DNA of 64,000 nt from Acinetobacter baylyi DSM 14961 = CIP 107474 (GCF_000368685.1 NZ_KB849628.1:1-64000), one strand, 5' to 3'; positions 37,719 to 47,003 are shown, counted from the first letter of the stretch. Translations and numbers: made by a program. Notes: generated by a model from the letters alone, not told the origin.

Positions 37719-37733
37719 TTTGCACATTGCAAA
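37719..37733. promoter_or_regulatory. 6-3-6 palindrome upstream of dcaI
   Basis: TTTGCA, CAT, TGCAAA: perfect 6-bp arms, same 3-nt spacing as the other sites but different core. It lies in the 283-bp gap 37607-37889, which shows no gene. Confidence 0.45.
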
Positions 37734-37780
37734 AGTCAGAATCGTCCAGAAGGACAGGATTTTTATTAATAGCGGTTGCA

Positions 37781-37795
37781 TTTTGCTATGTGAAT
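37781..37795. promoter_or_regulatory. Operator upstream of dcaIJ
   Basis: TTTTGC, TAT, GTGAAT: imperfect member of the 6-3-6 family, 95 bp before dcaI. Confidence 0.5.
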
Positions 37796-37889
37796 TGAGC
37801 CCAACATTGTTTATTAAAGACAGGTTATACGCCTCTAGAAAGCAGATGAATTCAAATGTTTAAGAAGTGTATAAATGCAAAAGGAATGA

Positions 37890-38567
37890 ATGCTTATGAT
37901 TAATAAAATCATTAATGATATTGAGCCCATTTTAAAATCGATTCCAGATGGTTCAACGATTATGACAAGTGGTTTTGGTACGACAGGTCAACCTGAGGCA
38001 CTACTTGAAGCATTAATTGATTTCGCTCCAAAAGAGTTAACTATTATCAATAATAATGCTTCATCTGGCCCGAATGGTTTGACTCAGCTTTTCACTGCTG
38101 GATTGGTCAAAAAGCTCATTTGCTCGTATCCAAAATCAATCAGTTCGACTGTTTTTCCAGATTTATATCGTGCGGGAAAAATTGAACTTGAACTGGTTCC
38201 TCAGGGAAATCTTGCATGTCGTATTCAAGCAGCAGGTGCTGGTCTGGGAGCGGTATTTACCCCCACAGGCTACGGGACCAAAATTGCTGAAGGCAAAGAA
38301 ACGCGCATTATTAACGGTAAAAATTATGTACTTGAATATCCACTTGAAGCCGATTATGCATTCATTTATGCAGATAAGGCAGATCGCTGGGGGAATTTAA
38401 CTTATCGTAAAGCCGCCAGAAATTTTGGTCCGATTATGGCCAAAGCTGCAAAAACAACAATTGCTCAAGTCAATCAAACTGTTGAATTGGGTGATCTTGA
38501 TCCCGAATGCATTATTACACCCGGGATATTTGTACAGCATGTGGTGCGATTAGGAGATATAAAATGA
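37890..38567 (+). CDS. dcaI: Dicarboxylate:succinyl-CoA CoA-transferase, subunit A
   Basis: Alpha subunit of a class I (family I) 3-oxoacid-type CoA-transferase. 225 residues; the N-terminal glycine loop is SGFGTTGQPEAL, with GNLACRIQAAGAGLGAVFTPTGYGT typical of the A subunit. Paralogue of PcaI at 46307 with the same length class. An adjacent ATG six bases downstream of the start is also possible; AAAGGAA precedes both. Translationally coupled to dcaJ by a 4-nt overlap. Confidence 0.9.
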   Translation: MLMINKIINDIEPILKSIPDGSTIMTSGFGTTGQPEALLEALIDFAPKELTIINNNASSGPNGLTQLFTAGLVKKLICSYPKSISSTVFPDLYRAGKIELELVPQGNLACRIQAAGAGLGAVFTPTGYGTKIAEGKETRIINGKNYVLEYPLEADYAFIYADKADRWGNLTYRKAARNFGPIMAKAAKTTIAQVNQTVELGDLDPECIITPGIFVQHVVRLGDIK

Positions 38568-39238
38568 CGATTCAGAAAAGAAGTCGAGAAGATATCGCAA
38601 TCATGATAGCAAAGGATATTCCTGATGGTTCGTATGTCAATCTTGGAATTGGATTACCAACCCATGTCGCAAAATACTTGCCAAAAGATAAGGAAATTTT
38701 TCTGCACTCAGAGAATGGTGTACTGGCATTTGGTCCACCTCCTGCTGAAGGTGAAGAAGATCAGGACTTAGTCAATGCAGGTAAAGAGCTGGTGACTTTA
38801 CTATCAGGTGGATGTTTTATGCATCATGGAGATTCATTTGACATTATGCGTGGTGGACATCTGGATATTTGCGTTATTGGGGCATTTCAAGTCGCGCTCA
38901 ATGGTGATTTGGCTAACTGGCATACAGGTAAAGACGATGATGTGCCTGCTGTTGGGGGAGCAATGGATTTGGCGGTTGGGGCCAAGCGTATTTTTGTGTA
39001 TATGGAACATACCACCAAAAAAGGCGAACCTAAAATTGTTAAACATCTGACTTATCCAATCACTGGTGAGCAGTGTGTTGATCGTATTTATACAGATTTA
39101 TGTACGATTGAGCTGAAAGATGGACAGGCATATGTGATTGAAATGGTCGACGGATTAGATTTTGATACTTTGCAAGCCTTAACTGAATGCCCATTAATTG
39201 ATCACTGTACTTATTCATCGTTGATTCAGCTTAGATAA
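38564..39238 (+). CDS. dcaJ: Dicarboxylate:succinyl-CoA CoA-transferase, subunit B
   Basis: 224 residues from the ATG at 38564, which overlaps the dcaI stop and follows TAGGAG; an upstream frame extension through dcaI is rejected. Carries the catalytic glutamate E50 in the SENG motif, which forms the enzyme-CoA thioester, and the GGGCFMHHGDSF-type stretch near 90. Paralogue of PcaJ. Together with DcaI it would activate a dicarboxylate such as adipate. Confidence 0.92.
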   Translation: MTIQKRSREDIAIMIAKDIPDGSYVNLGIGLPTHVAKYLPKDKEIFLHSENGVLAFGPPPAEGEEDQDLVNAGKELVTLLSGGCFMHHGDSFDIMRGGHLDICVIGAFQVALNGDLANWHTGKDDDVPAVGGAMDLAVGAKRIFVYMEHTTKKGEPKIVKHLTYPITGEQCVDRIYTDLCTIELKDGQAYVIEMVDGLDFDTLQALTECPLIDHCTYSSLIQLR

Positions 39239-39322
39239 ATGATATGAATCAAAAAAACTTATTTTTTAGAGTTTTCAATATTTATGCGCTAAAAATTTAA
39301 GACATATTTTAAAGGAATAAAG

Positions 39323-40639
39323 ATGAAAAAACTTATTTTGGCTGTGGCTTGTGCTACGGCCTCAGGGACACTTTTGGCAAATTCTACAGAAAATAAAAGC
39401 ACCGAACAAAGAATTAATGCTCTGGAAGCAGAATTGCAGCGTTTAAAAGCTGAACTTGAATTGCAAAAGACCAATCAGCAGAACATGTTAGCAGAATCAA
39501 AAGTTAAGACTCAAAACGCAAATGAAATACAAACCAAAGAAAAAGTAATAGCGCCTTCTTGGGTAACATGGACGGACAACGTCAAGATCTATGGAATTGC
39601 GCGACTAGATGCAGCCGTTGATTTTAAATCTTCACCTGATAGCGGTGGACGTACAACCAGTAGCTTATATCGAGCGCCGTTTGAAAGTTCAACTCGGTCT
39701 AATCATGCCCGTTCAGATGCCAGTATTAATGCAAGTCGCTTAGGTGTTTATTTTAATAGTCCAGATAAAAAAATAACGGGAAATATTGAAGCCGATTTTT
39801 TTGATAGCTCCACCATGGGAACTGGTGATGGTAAATTTCGTATCCGTCACGCCTTTTTTACCTACAAGAACTGGACATTTGGTCAGACATGGTCGTTGAT
39901 GTCTAATATGGAAACACGTACTGAATCTGTCGATTATACGCAATTTCTTGGAACGTCTTATACTCGACTGCCACAGATTCGCTATGATTGGAAAATTGAT
40001 CAAAATCATGATCTCAAAGTGGCTGTCGAATATACAGGGTCACGTGTTTCTGCACTTCCGTCACTCACCAGCCGGTATAGCTACAAAAATGGCCCACTTT
40101 TGCTACTGGCTCAAGGTTTTATCAATGAAAAATCTGTAGATGTAACAACAGATAATGTCAAAAAACTAAGTTGGGGCGCAGGTGGTGGAGTCAAATATCA
40201 AATTACACCGCAACATTCGATTCAAGCCAACTACCAGCACATTGTCGGTGACCAGAAATTTATGCCGTATACGACTCAAAGTGGCTTGGCAAATGCATCA
40301 AGTTTAAATGCGGCAGGTGACTTTTCTTTGAATAGAGAAAAAACAGATTTGGTGATGAATACACTGGATGTTGCCAATATCGGCTATACATATAAATTTA
40401 ATGAGTATTGGCGAACAAACTGGTCTGCATCGATCTTTAAATACGATGATAACAGTGCTTATGCCGAAATTAATCCAGATGCTAACGAGCGTTTGATTGA
40501 TTATGCTGCCAATCTGTTTTATAGCCCAACAGCACAAATGGACTTTGGCGTAGAGTATCATCAAGGAGAGCGAAAAGTATTTGATGGCCGTAAAGCAGAT
40601 GTATCGCGTATCAACTTCGTGTCAATGTACAAGTTTTAA
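39323..40639 (+). CDS. dcaP: DcaP-type dicarboxylate porin
   Basis: Outer-membrane trimeric porin for dicarboxylates. 438 residues: signal peptide (MKKLILAVACATASGTLLA), then a coiled-coil of about 40 residues with heptads (INALEAELQRLKAELEL), then an antiparallel barrel with many alternating aromatic strands ending in NFVSMYKF, the C-terminal Phe of outer-membrane proteins. This N-terminal coiled coil plus barrel is the DcaP layout. It follows dcaJ by 84 bp and precedes an MFS gene by 18 bp. Confidence 0.92.
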   Translation: MKKLILAVACATASGTLLANSTENKSTEQRINALEAELQRLKAELELQKTNQQNMLAESKVKTQNANEIQTKEKVIAPSWVTWTDNVKIYGIARLDAAVDFKSSPDSGGRTTSSLYRAPFESSTRSNHARSDASINASRLGVYFNSPDKKITGNIEADFFDSSTMGTGDGKFRIRHAFFTYKNWTFGQTWSLMSNMETRTESVDYTQFLGTSYTRLPQIRYDWKIDQNHDLKVAVEYTGSRVSALPSLTSRYSYKNGPLLLLAQGFINEKSVDVTTDNVKKLSWGAGGGVKYQITPQHSIQANYQHIVGDQKFMPYTTQSGLANASSLNAAGDFSLNREKTDLVMNTLDVANIGYTYKFNEYWRTNWSASIFKYDDNSAYAEINPDANERLIDYAANLFYSPTAQMDFGVEYHQGERKVFDGRKADVSRINFVSMYKF

Positions 40640-40657
40640 AAAGGAGATTGATACGAA

Positions 40658-41860
40658 ATGAATAGAATAATTCCATCCAGTGCAGATCATATGCAGCTCT
40701 CTAAAGGTTTGGTGTTTATACTGGCGATGACCTGTGGTATTTGTGCTGGATCGAATTATTATAATCAACCGTTAATCTATTCAATTGCGCATGCGTTAGG
40801 GGTAAATCCAGAACAAGCGGCTCTGGTGATTGTAATTGGTCAGTTATCTTATGCAGTTGGGCTGTTTTTACTCGTGCCTATGGGGGATTTTTTTGAGAAA
40901 AGATCATATATCGCCATTTTAATGTCCTGTACAGGATTTGCTCAAATCGGACTATCACTGAGTCCTAATCTGGCAACTTTATATAGTCTCACGTTTCTAT
41001 CCACTTTTTTCTCTGTATCTACACAAGTTTTAGTACCATTTGCAGCAGGTTTGGCTTCACCTCAAAAAAGCCCGCAAGTTGTAGGTACTTTGATGAGTGG
41101 GCTGTTTATGGGGATTCTACTGGCGCGTTCAATAGCAGGACTATTATCTACAATCTGGTCGTGGCATGCGGTGTATTTGATTAGTGGTTGTTTAATTCTA
41201 TGTTTCGCAGGAATTGTCTGGAATAAGTTACCTGTAAGTCGAAATTCAGGACAACTCAAAGTCTGGCAGATTTATACTTCGCTGTTTTCCTTGGCTACGC
41301 ATGAACCTCACCTGATTAGACGTGGCTTAGTGGGTGGAATTGGTTTTGGTATATTGGCTCTGATTTTTACCACGATGACATTTTTGCTGGCCAATGCACC
41401 TTATTATTTTAATGATTTTCAAATAGGCTTATTTGGCATTGTAGGATTGGCTGGTGTATTTGCAACTCCTTGGGCAGGTAAAAATATTGCAGGGCAAAGA
41501 GAAAATATCACTTCGCTCGTGAGTCTTGCTTTATTAGTTTTGGCGTGGGTTCCATTGTTTTTTGCCCAAAAGTTTTTAGTTTTATATGCAATTGGTGTGA
41601 TTCTCGCTTATTTTGGTTTATCTGCATTACACGTATTGAACCAGAATCTGGTGTATCGTATTTCACCTCAAGCACGCTCACGTATTAATTCAATTTATAT
41701 GACATTATATTTTGGCGGAGCAGCAATAGGGTCTTTTGTGGCTGTGTATGCTTGGAAACACTGGGGATGGAGTGCATGCGTGGTCATTGGCTCAATGATG
41801 GCGGTGATCTGTTTTATCATTGATCGTTATGATTTTTATAAAATGAGACAGCTTAAATGA
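40658..41860 (+). CDS. MFS transporter (exporter-like), copy 2
   Basis: 400 residues, 12 helices. Starts 18 bp after dcaP with AAGGAG as ribosome binding site, so it is in the same operon. GICAGSNYYNQPLIYSIAHAL and MGDFFEKRSYIA match the paralogue at 26821. Both copies lie in dca-type units with CoA-transferases, which suggests the family serves this pathway, either for uptake or for relief of toxic intermediates. Confidence 0.86.
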   Translation: MNRIIPSSADHMQLSKGLVFILAMTCGICAGSNYYNQPLIYSIAHALGVNPEQAALVIVIGQLSYAVGLFLLVPMGDFFEKRSYIAILMSCTGFAQIGLSLSPNLATLYSLTFLSTFFSVSTQVLVPFAAGLASPQKSPQVVGTLMSGLFMGILLARSIAGLLSTIWSWHAVYLISGCLILCFAGIVWNKLPVSRNSGQLKVWQIYTSLFSLATHEPHLIRRGLVGGIGFGILALIFTTMTFLLANAPYYFNDFQIGLFGIVGLAGVFATPWAGKNIAGQRENITSLVSLALLVLAWVPLFFAQKFLVLYAIGVILAYFGLSALHVLNQNLVYRISPQARSRINSIYMTLYFGGAAIGSFVAVYAWKHWGWSACVVIGSMMAVICFIIDRYDFYKMRQLK

Positions 41861-41897
41861 ATTGATTAAGCCATAACGACTTAATCAATAATAAAAT

Positions 41898-42320
41898 TTA
41901 GCGCCGTATAATCATAAATGTAGCAGATGCAAAAGCATAAATTTTGCCTTGCTCATCTAAAATTTTGCCTTCAGTAGTAATAATATTGCGACCTGCGTTA
42001 ATGAGTTCACCTGAAGCATAATAAGTTGTATCGACCTGCATTGGACGAATCATTTTGACATTTAAATCTATTGTTCCATAACCTGCATTTGCTTCAAGTA
42101 TGGAATGCGCCGCCCCACCAGTAGATGTATCAAGTGCGGTTGCACAAAATCCACCATGTACACCACCTTGAACATTCAGATGCGTCTGGTTAGGCGTGAC
42201 TTTATAAATGACTTTTCCCTTGGAGACCTCAATGAGTTGCATAGGAAGAGTTTGTGCCATGGGAGATGAAGACACTTCACCATTCATGAGTGACGTTAAA
42301 AATTCCAGTCCAGTTTGCAT
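41898..42320 (-). CDS. PaaI-type hotdog acyl-CoA thioesterase
   Basis: 140 residues of the hotdog fold. The motif NVQGGVHGGFCATALDTSTGGA holds the HGG element and the catalytic Asp of the PaaI/YbgC-like group. Predicted to release CoA from trapped acyl-CoA intermediates and so protect the CoA pool. Ribosome binding site AAAGGA. Single gene, divergent from the large acyl-CoA dehydrogenase with two 6-3-6-like sites between. Confidence 0.88.
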   Translation of the reverse strand: MQTGLEFLTSLMNGEVSSSPMAQTLPMQLIEVSKGKVIYKVTPNQTHLNVQGGVHGGFCATALDTSTGGAAHSILEANAGYGTIDLNVKMIRPMQVDTTYYASGELINAGRNIITTEGKILDEQGKIYAFASATFMIIRR

Positions 42321-42624
42321 GAGATATCCTTTAGATCTAAAACTGTAGATACTTTACTATAAAATCTTATTTATCAAAATAAAATTCTGCATAACAAAAT
42401 ATAAAACTAATTTTTTTAGTATTATAAGAATGTAATGAATAAAAAATTATACTATATGTATGAAAATTAAATATAAATAATAAAGTGATTGGATTTTGTT
42501 ATAATTATTGCTTTATTTTTTTCGGAAATTAATTTTGCAATATGAAATTTTTTTGATATTTTAAGTGTGTAGGATACATCAACTCTCAGAATGACTGAGG
42601 CAAAATAAGTACAAGGAATAGGAT
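42321..42624. promoter_or_regulatory. Divergent region with two operator-like sites
   Basis: A 304-bp very AT-rich stretch. Sites: 42385-42399 (TTCTGC, ATA, ACAAAA) near the thioesterase and 42533-42547 (TTTTGC, AAT, ATGAAA) near the dehydrogenase. No other feature is visible. Confidence 0.5.
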
Positions 42625-44427
42625 ATGCCACTCTATAAAGCGCCACTTCGTGATATGCAATTTGTGTTGTATGAGTTGTTAAATATTGAACAGCGTTATC
42701 AGCAGTTTCCAGAGTATGCAGATCAAATGAATATGGATGTCGTTAATCAGTATCTGGAAGTGGCCGCGGATTTTTGTGAAAATGAAATTGCACCGCTTAA
42801 TCAAAATGGTGATCAAGAAGGATGTCATTTTGAACAAGGCAAAGTTACGACACCAAGAGGCTTTAAAGAGGCCCATCAAAAATATGCAGAACTTGGTTTT
42901 ACCTCTTTAACTGCCGATCCTAAATATGGTGGTCAAGGTATGCCAACTTTATTGCGTATAGCGATTTCAGAAATGTTGTGTGGCTCAAACTGGTCTTGGG
43001 CAATGTATCAAGGGCTTTCACACGGAGCAATGCGTACACTGGAACACCATGGTACCGAACAACAAAAGCAAACATTTTTGACAAAACTTGTTGCAGGCAT
43101 CTGGACAGGAACCATGTGTTTGACTGAATCACATGCAGGCTCCGATCTGGGTTTGATTCGTACCAGAGCCGAACCTCAGGCTGATGGCAGCTACGCGATT
43201 ACAGGTGAGAAAATTTTTATCTCTGCTGGTGAGCATGATTTGGCTGAAAATATTATCCATATTGTATTGGCTCGTTTACCCAATGCACCCGCAGGTACCA
43301 AAGGGATTTCGTTATTTATCGTACCAAAATTTAATGTTGATGAATTTGGCCATCTTCTAGAACGTAATCACGTAGTTTGTAGTGCCATTGAACATAAAAT
43401 GGGAATTCATGGTAATGCAACTTGTGTGATGAATTTCGATGCAGCTCAAGGCTTTCTGATTGGCCCAGAAAACCGTGGACTGAATTGCATGTTTACCTTT
43501 ATGAATACAGCACGGATTGGTACAGCCGTTCAGGGACTGGCGGCTTCACAAATCGCTTTTCAGGGCGCACTTGAATATGCCAGGGATCGTTTGGCTATGC
43601 GAGCTTTAAGTGGCATACAGTATCCAGAGAAGAATGCAGATCCAATTATTGTCCATCCTGCGGTACGCAGTATGTTGATGACCCAAAAAGCCTTTGCTGA
43701 AGGTGGGCGGGCACTGGCGTATTTTTTAGCGCAACATGCAGATATTGTTGAAAAAACAAAAGACCCACAACAAAAACAAGCTTCAGATGAACTTTTGGCT
43801 TTTCTCACTCCAATTGCCAAGGCATTTCTTACAGAATCGGGCAATGAATCTGCCAAGCATGGCGTACAAATCTTTGGCGGGCATGGTTTTATTATTGAAC
43901 ATGGTATGGAGCAAATTGTTCGTGATGCCCGTATTTCAACTTTATATGAAGGCACAACTGAAATTCAGTCACTCGATTTACTAGCGCGTAAAGTGCTCAA
44001 ATCAGAAGGCAAGTTGCTTAAGAATATGACTGATCTCATCGATCAATTCATTTTTGAAAATCAATCAAATATCCATTTAAAGTCATATCTAGATCGACTA
44101 TCTAATTTAAACATGGAATGGCTAGAAATAACTCAATACATTACAAAGAATGCAAAACAGAATCCTGAAGAAATTGGTGCGGCTTCTGTCGATTATTTAT
44201 ATTACTCCAGTTATATCGTTTTTGCTTATTTGTGGGCGCGTATGGCAAAAATTGCGCAACACAAACTGGATAAAGGAACAACTGAAGAAAAGTTTTATCA
44301 AGCTAAACTCAAAACAGCACAATTTTTCTATGACAAAATATTAAATCGTACTCAGCAGCATTTAGCGTCGATTAAAACAGGTGCTGAATCAGTGATGGCT
44401 CTGGATGCAGAAGATTTTGCCTTTTAA
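42625..44427 (+). CDS. Large acyl-CoA dehydrogenase with C-terminal extension (DmdC/AidB-related)
   Basis: 600 residues, about 200 more than dcaA. FAD motif MCLTESHAGSDLGLIRT near 165-181, catalytic-loop Glu in TLYEGTTEIQ near 447, then a helical C-terminal acyl-CoA_dh_C domain. This layout is that of 3-methylmercaptopropionyl-CoA dehydrogenase-type and similar long dehydrogenases. The first residues MPLYKAPLRDMQFVLYE are the usual start of this group. AAGGAA precedes the ATG. Substrate unknown; context suggests an acyl- or dicarboxyl-CoA. Confidence 0.9.
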   Translation: MPLYKAPLRDMQFVLYELLNIEQRYQQFPEYADQMNMDVVNQYLEVAADFCENEIAPLNQNGDQEGCHFEQGKVTTPRGFKEAHQKYAELGFTSLTADPKYGGQGMPTLLRIAISEMLCGSNWSWAMYQGLSHGAMRTLEHHGTEQQKQTFLTKLVAGIWTGTMCLTESHAGSDLGLIRTRAEPQADGSYAITGEKIFISAGEHDLAENIIHIVLARLPNAPAGTKGISLFIVPKFNVDEFGHLLERNHVVCSAIEHKMGIHGNATCVMNFDAAQGFLIGPENRGLNCMFTFMNTARIGTAVQGLAASQIAFQGALEYARDRLAMRALSGIQYPEKNADPIIVHPAVRSMLMTQKAFAEGGRALAYFLAQHADIVEKTKDPQQKQASDELLAFLTPIAKAFLTESGNESAKHGVQIFGGHGFIIEHGMEQIVRDARISTLYEGTTEIQSLDLLARKVLKSEGKLLKNMTDLIDQFIFENQSNIHLKSYLDRLSNLNMEWLEITQYITKNAKQNPEEIGAASVDYLYYSSYIVFAYLWARMAKIAQHKLDKGTTEEKFYQAKLKTAQFFYDKILNRTQQHLASIKTGAESVMALDAEDFAF

Positions 44428-44439
44428 TCGATGATAAAC

Positions 44440-44783
44440 ATGGAGATATTGAACATCAGTAGTCGGACTGATGTTTTAAATAGCTTTAATGAGCAGATGC
44501 ATCAGGGCTGACTGCTGAAACGGCTTTACAGTGGGAGATGATTTGGGATGTTTTTGCGGATAATGACTTTCAAAATCAAGTCAGGGTATTGGCAGAAACA
44601 CTTAGTTTACAGCCATCCTCATCGCTTAGATTAATTAGAAAAGCATTTAATCTTTCTAGTCAAAATTCGCTTGGACAACAGTTGGATCTTGAGCGAGATT
44701 TACAACGAGAAGCAGGCAGGTCATTAAATTATAAAGAAGGAATACAAGCATTTATACAAAAACGGCAACCAAACTTCGATTAA
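44440..44783 (+). pseudogene. Internally deleted enoyl-CoA hydratase/isomerase (PaaG-like)
   Basis: Two parts of one crotonase-type gene are joined. The first, from ATG 44440, ends LNSFNEQMHQ, matching the N-terminal LNSF..EMH of PaaG proteins, then hits TGA at 44509. From 44505, in a different frame, GLTAETALQWEMIWDVF begins and runs to LIRKAF, QQLDLERDLQREAGRS and the end IQKRQPNFD, matching the PaaG C terminus. The middle, with the whole active site (roughly 570 nt), is missing and the frame has shifted. The ATG at 44538 gives an open frame of 81 codons that cannot be a working enzyme. It follows the large acyl-CoA dehydrogenase by 12 bp, so it was probably in its operon. Confidence 0.85.
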
Positions 44784-45187
44784 ATTTTCAAACAATGTTC
44801 AAGACAAACCATAAATAGAAAGGAGGTGATGAGAAAAATGCTTTGATGAATCAGATCGATATGGCAAAAAGTGATTAGATATTACGTATTTTTATAATTA
44901 ATTGCACTTTGTTGGTGCAAAATAATTTTTAACTGATTTGAAGATTCTGCTTATAGCTGACATTAAGATCAATTTGATGACTTTGTATACTCTCTCTTAT
45001 TTGATAAAAATTGTGATGTATTTCATTCGATCTTTACTGTTCAAAAAATAATTCGAACATTTCTTTAGTGATTGGAATTATTTTTCTGAATATATTATGG
45101 TCAATAATACTCAATCTAAGTCTAGATTGAGTATTTTCTAATAAAATACTTGTGTGCGATCATCGAACATTATGTTTGAAATTCGAA
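44784..45187. other. Non-coding stretch between dca region and pcaU
   Basis: 404 bp without a gene. It begins with a very strong ribosome binding site (AAGGAGGTGATGAG, about 44819) followed by ATG but with stop codons within a few codons (MRKML, MNQIDMAKSD), so a gene probably once started here and is now gone. A terminator-like hairpin is at 45106-45135. No other structure is seen. Confidence 0.5.
45106..45135. terminator. Stem-loop between the dca region and pcaU
   Basis: AATACTCAATCTA and TAGATTGAGTATT, perfect 13-bp arms around AGTC. It closes pcaU from the right and the dca side from the left; the T tract is short. Confidence 0.65.
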
Positions 45188-46012
45188 TCAAAGAATGTTG
45201 CGCAATTCACGTGCTGTTTCTTGTAGTAATGGCAAAATATGCTGAATCAAATATTCCTTAGTCGTTCTCATTGTTGGAGAGACGATATTTAATGCTGCAA
45301 CCACGCGTGATTGTTGCCCATAAATTGGAACAGCAAGTGCATGTACCCCCAACTCATGTTCTTCTGATGAATAACACCAGCCTTGTTCTTTTATTTCTGA
45401 TAAAAGTCTTAAGAAATCAATGTTGTTGGTATAGGTGTATTTAGTCAAACGTTGTAAAGGATACTGATTGAGCCATTCTTGCTGTGCGTGATCATCTAGA
45501 TAAGCTAAAAGAATTTTGCCAGCTGATGTGGCATGTGCAGGCAAACGATTTCCCAAATGTAATCCGTAAGGATTTACACGATCTGTTTGTTGATGAGCAG
45601 CACTTCGAGCAATGGTAATCGCTTCATAACCATCCAGTACCATGACTGAATAGATCAGTGATGTTTGGGTAGTCAGTAAATTAAGTAAAGGCTGTGAAAT
45701 TTTAGGGAGCTGGGCGCCACCAAGATAAGATCCTGAAAATTTTAGAATTTTTGGCGTAAGATAAAAGTAGTGACCATCTGATTCTAGATAGCCCAGATAC
45801 TCAAGAGTAAGTAAATGACGACGTGCAGCGGCTCGAGTCATTCCTGTTTTTTCTGCGGCCATGGTAATATTGAGACGATGACGATCTGTACCAAAGCTAT
45901 CCAGTATGGCCATGCCTTTACTAATTCCAGCAACAAAATCTTCATGGCGAATGATTTTTTTGTTGGTTGAGTTGTGAAGAATTTTTTCTTCTTTCACTTT
46001 TTTATCGTCCAT
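45188..46012 (-). CDS. pcaU: IclR-family regulator PcaU
   Basis: Activator (and repressor without inducer) of the pca-qui operon, responding to protocatechuate in Acinetobacter. 274 residues from the ATG at 46012 (MDDKKVKEEK); an ATG four codons earlier is possible. Helix-turn-helix NITMAAEKTGMTRAAARRHLLTL near 55-77 and IclR effector domain (GNRLPAHATSAGKILLAYLDD). It is closely related to PobR at 62080. Divergent from pcaI; its binding repeats lie in the 294 bp between them. Confidence 0.93.
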   Translation of the reverse strand: MDDKKVKEEKILHNSTNKKIIRHEDFVAGISKGMAILDSFGTDRHRLNITMAAEKTGMTRAAARRHLLTLEYLGYLESDGHYFYLTPKILKFSGSYLGGAQLPKISQPLLNLLTTQTSLIYSVMVLDGYEAITIARSAAHQQTDRVNPYGLHLGNRLPAHATSAGKILLAYLDDHAQQEWLNQYPLQRLTKYTYTNNIDFLRLLSEIKEQGWCYSSEEHELGVHALAVPIYGQQSRVVAALNIVSPTMRTTKEYLIQHILPLLQETARELRNIL

Positions 46013-46095
46013 ATTTGACCACATTCCAGCTACTACATACGATTGTCATATTGACATGTATAATATAACGCGGAATGACTATAACTAAATCATGT

Positions 46096-46136
46096 TTTGT
46101 TCGATTATCGAACAAATTATTTAAATATCGAACAAA
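46096..46136. promoter_or_regulatory. PcaU operator: three 10-bp repeats
   Basis: TTTGTTCGAT (46096-46105) and ATCGAACAAA (46107-46116) form an inverted pair with 1 nt between; a third copy ATCGAACAAA (46127-46136) begins 20 bp after the second, one further DNA turn. This matches the PcaU site described for A. baylyi. Confidence 0.88.
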
Positions 46137-46306
46137 ACCTACTAAACTACTCTGGAACTGAATCAAAAAATTATAAAAAATGATCAGACAAGGGAATTCT
46201 ACTGAATGACAAAGGAAATAGTATTTCATCCATATAAATTCACTTCCTTAAACATGCTTAATTTTCCTTCCTATCAAATTTGCTAGATGCACATTGGAGT
46301 TATCTG

Positions 46307-46993
46307 ATGATAGATAAAAGTGCAGCGACCCTAACGGAAGCGCTCTCCCAGATCCACGACGGTGCCACCATCCTGATTGGTGGTTTTGGAACAGCCGGCC
46401 AACCCGCCGAGCTGATTGACGGACTGATTGAACTAGGTCGCAAGAACCTAACCATCGTCAGCAACAACGCCGGCAATGGAGACTATGGACTGGCCAAGCT
46501 GCTAAAAACTGGCGCCGTCAAAAAGATCATCTGTTCCTTCCCACGTCAGGCCGACTCCTACGTATTTGACGAGCTATACCGTGCGGGCAAAATTGAACTT
46601 GAAATCGTGCCGCAGGGCAATCTGGCCTGTCGTATACAGGCCGCCGGCATGGGGCTGGGGCCGATCTACACCCCAACCGGTTTTGGCACTTTACTCGCAG
46701 AAGGTAAACCTACCCTGAACTTTGATGGCAAAGACTACGTACTGGAAAACCCGATCAAGGCCGACTTTGCCCTGATCAAAGCCTACAAGGGCGACCGCTG
46801 GGGCAATCTGGTCTATCGCAAATCAGCACGAAACTTCGGCCCGATCATGGCCATGGCCGCCAACGTGACCATCGCACAAGTGAGCGAAGTGGTGGCACTA
46901 GGAGAACTCGACCCGGAAAACGTGGTGACCCCAGGCATCTTTGTTCAACACGTTGTACCAGTCCAATCTACCCCAGCAAGCGCTGCACCATAA
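46307..46993 (+). CDS. pcaI: 3-oxoadipate CoA-transferase subunit A
   Basis: Activates beta-ketoadipate with CoA from succinyl-CoA. 228 residues from the ATG at 46307, served by GGAG; a frame extension to 46280 is not supported. IGGFGTAGQPAEL glycine loop near residues 23-35 and GNLACRIQAAGMGLGPIYTPTG. First gene of the 13-gene pca-qui operon. The coding sequence is markedly richer in G+C than the upstream region (32 of 60 bases in 46441-46500) and uses many C-ending codons, unlike pcaB onwards. Paralogue of dcaI. Confidence 0.95.
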   Translation: MIDKSAATLTEALSQIHDGATILIGGFGTAGQPAELIDGLIELGRKNLTIVSNNAGNGDYGLAKLLKTGAVKKIICSFPRQADSYVFDELYRAGKIELEIVPQGNLACRIQAAGMGLGPIYTPTGFGTLLAEGKPTLNFDGKDYVLENPIKADFALIKAYKGDRWGNLVYRKSARNFGPIMAMAANVTIAQVSEVVALGELDPENVVTPGIFVQHVVPVQSTPASAAP

Positions 46994-47003
46994 GGAGATC
47001 GAG

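Noticed and set aside
23016..44783. Mobile element as cause of the paired paralogues
   Set aside because: No transposase, integrase or terminal inverted repeats were found around the copies.
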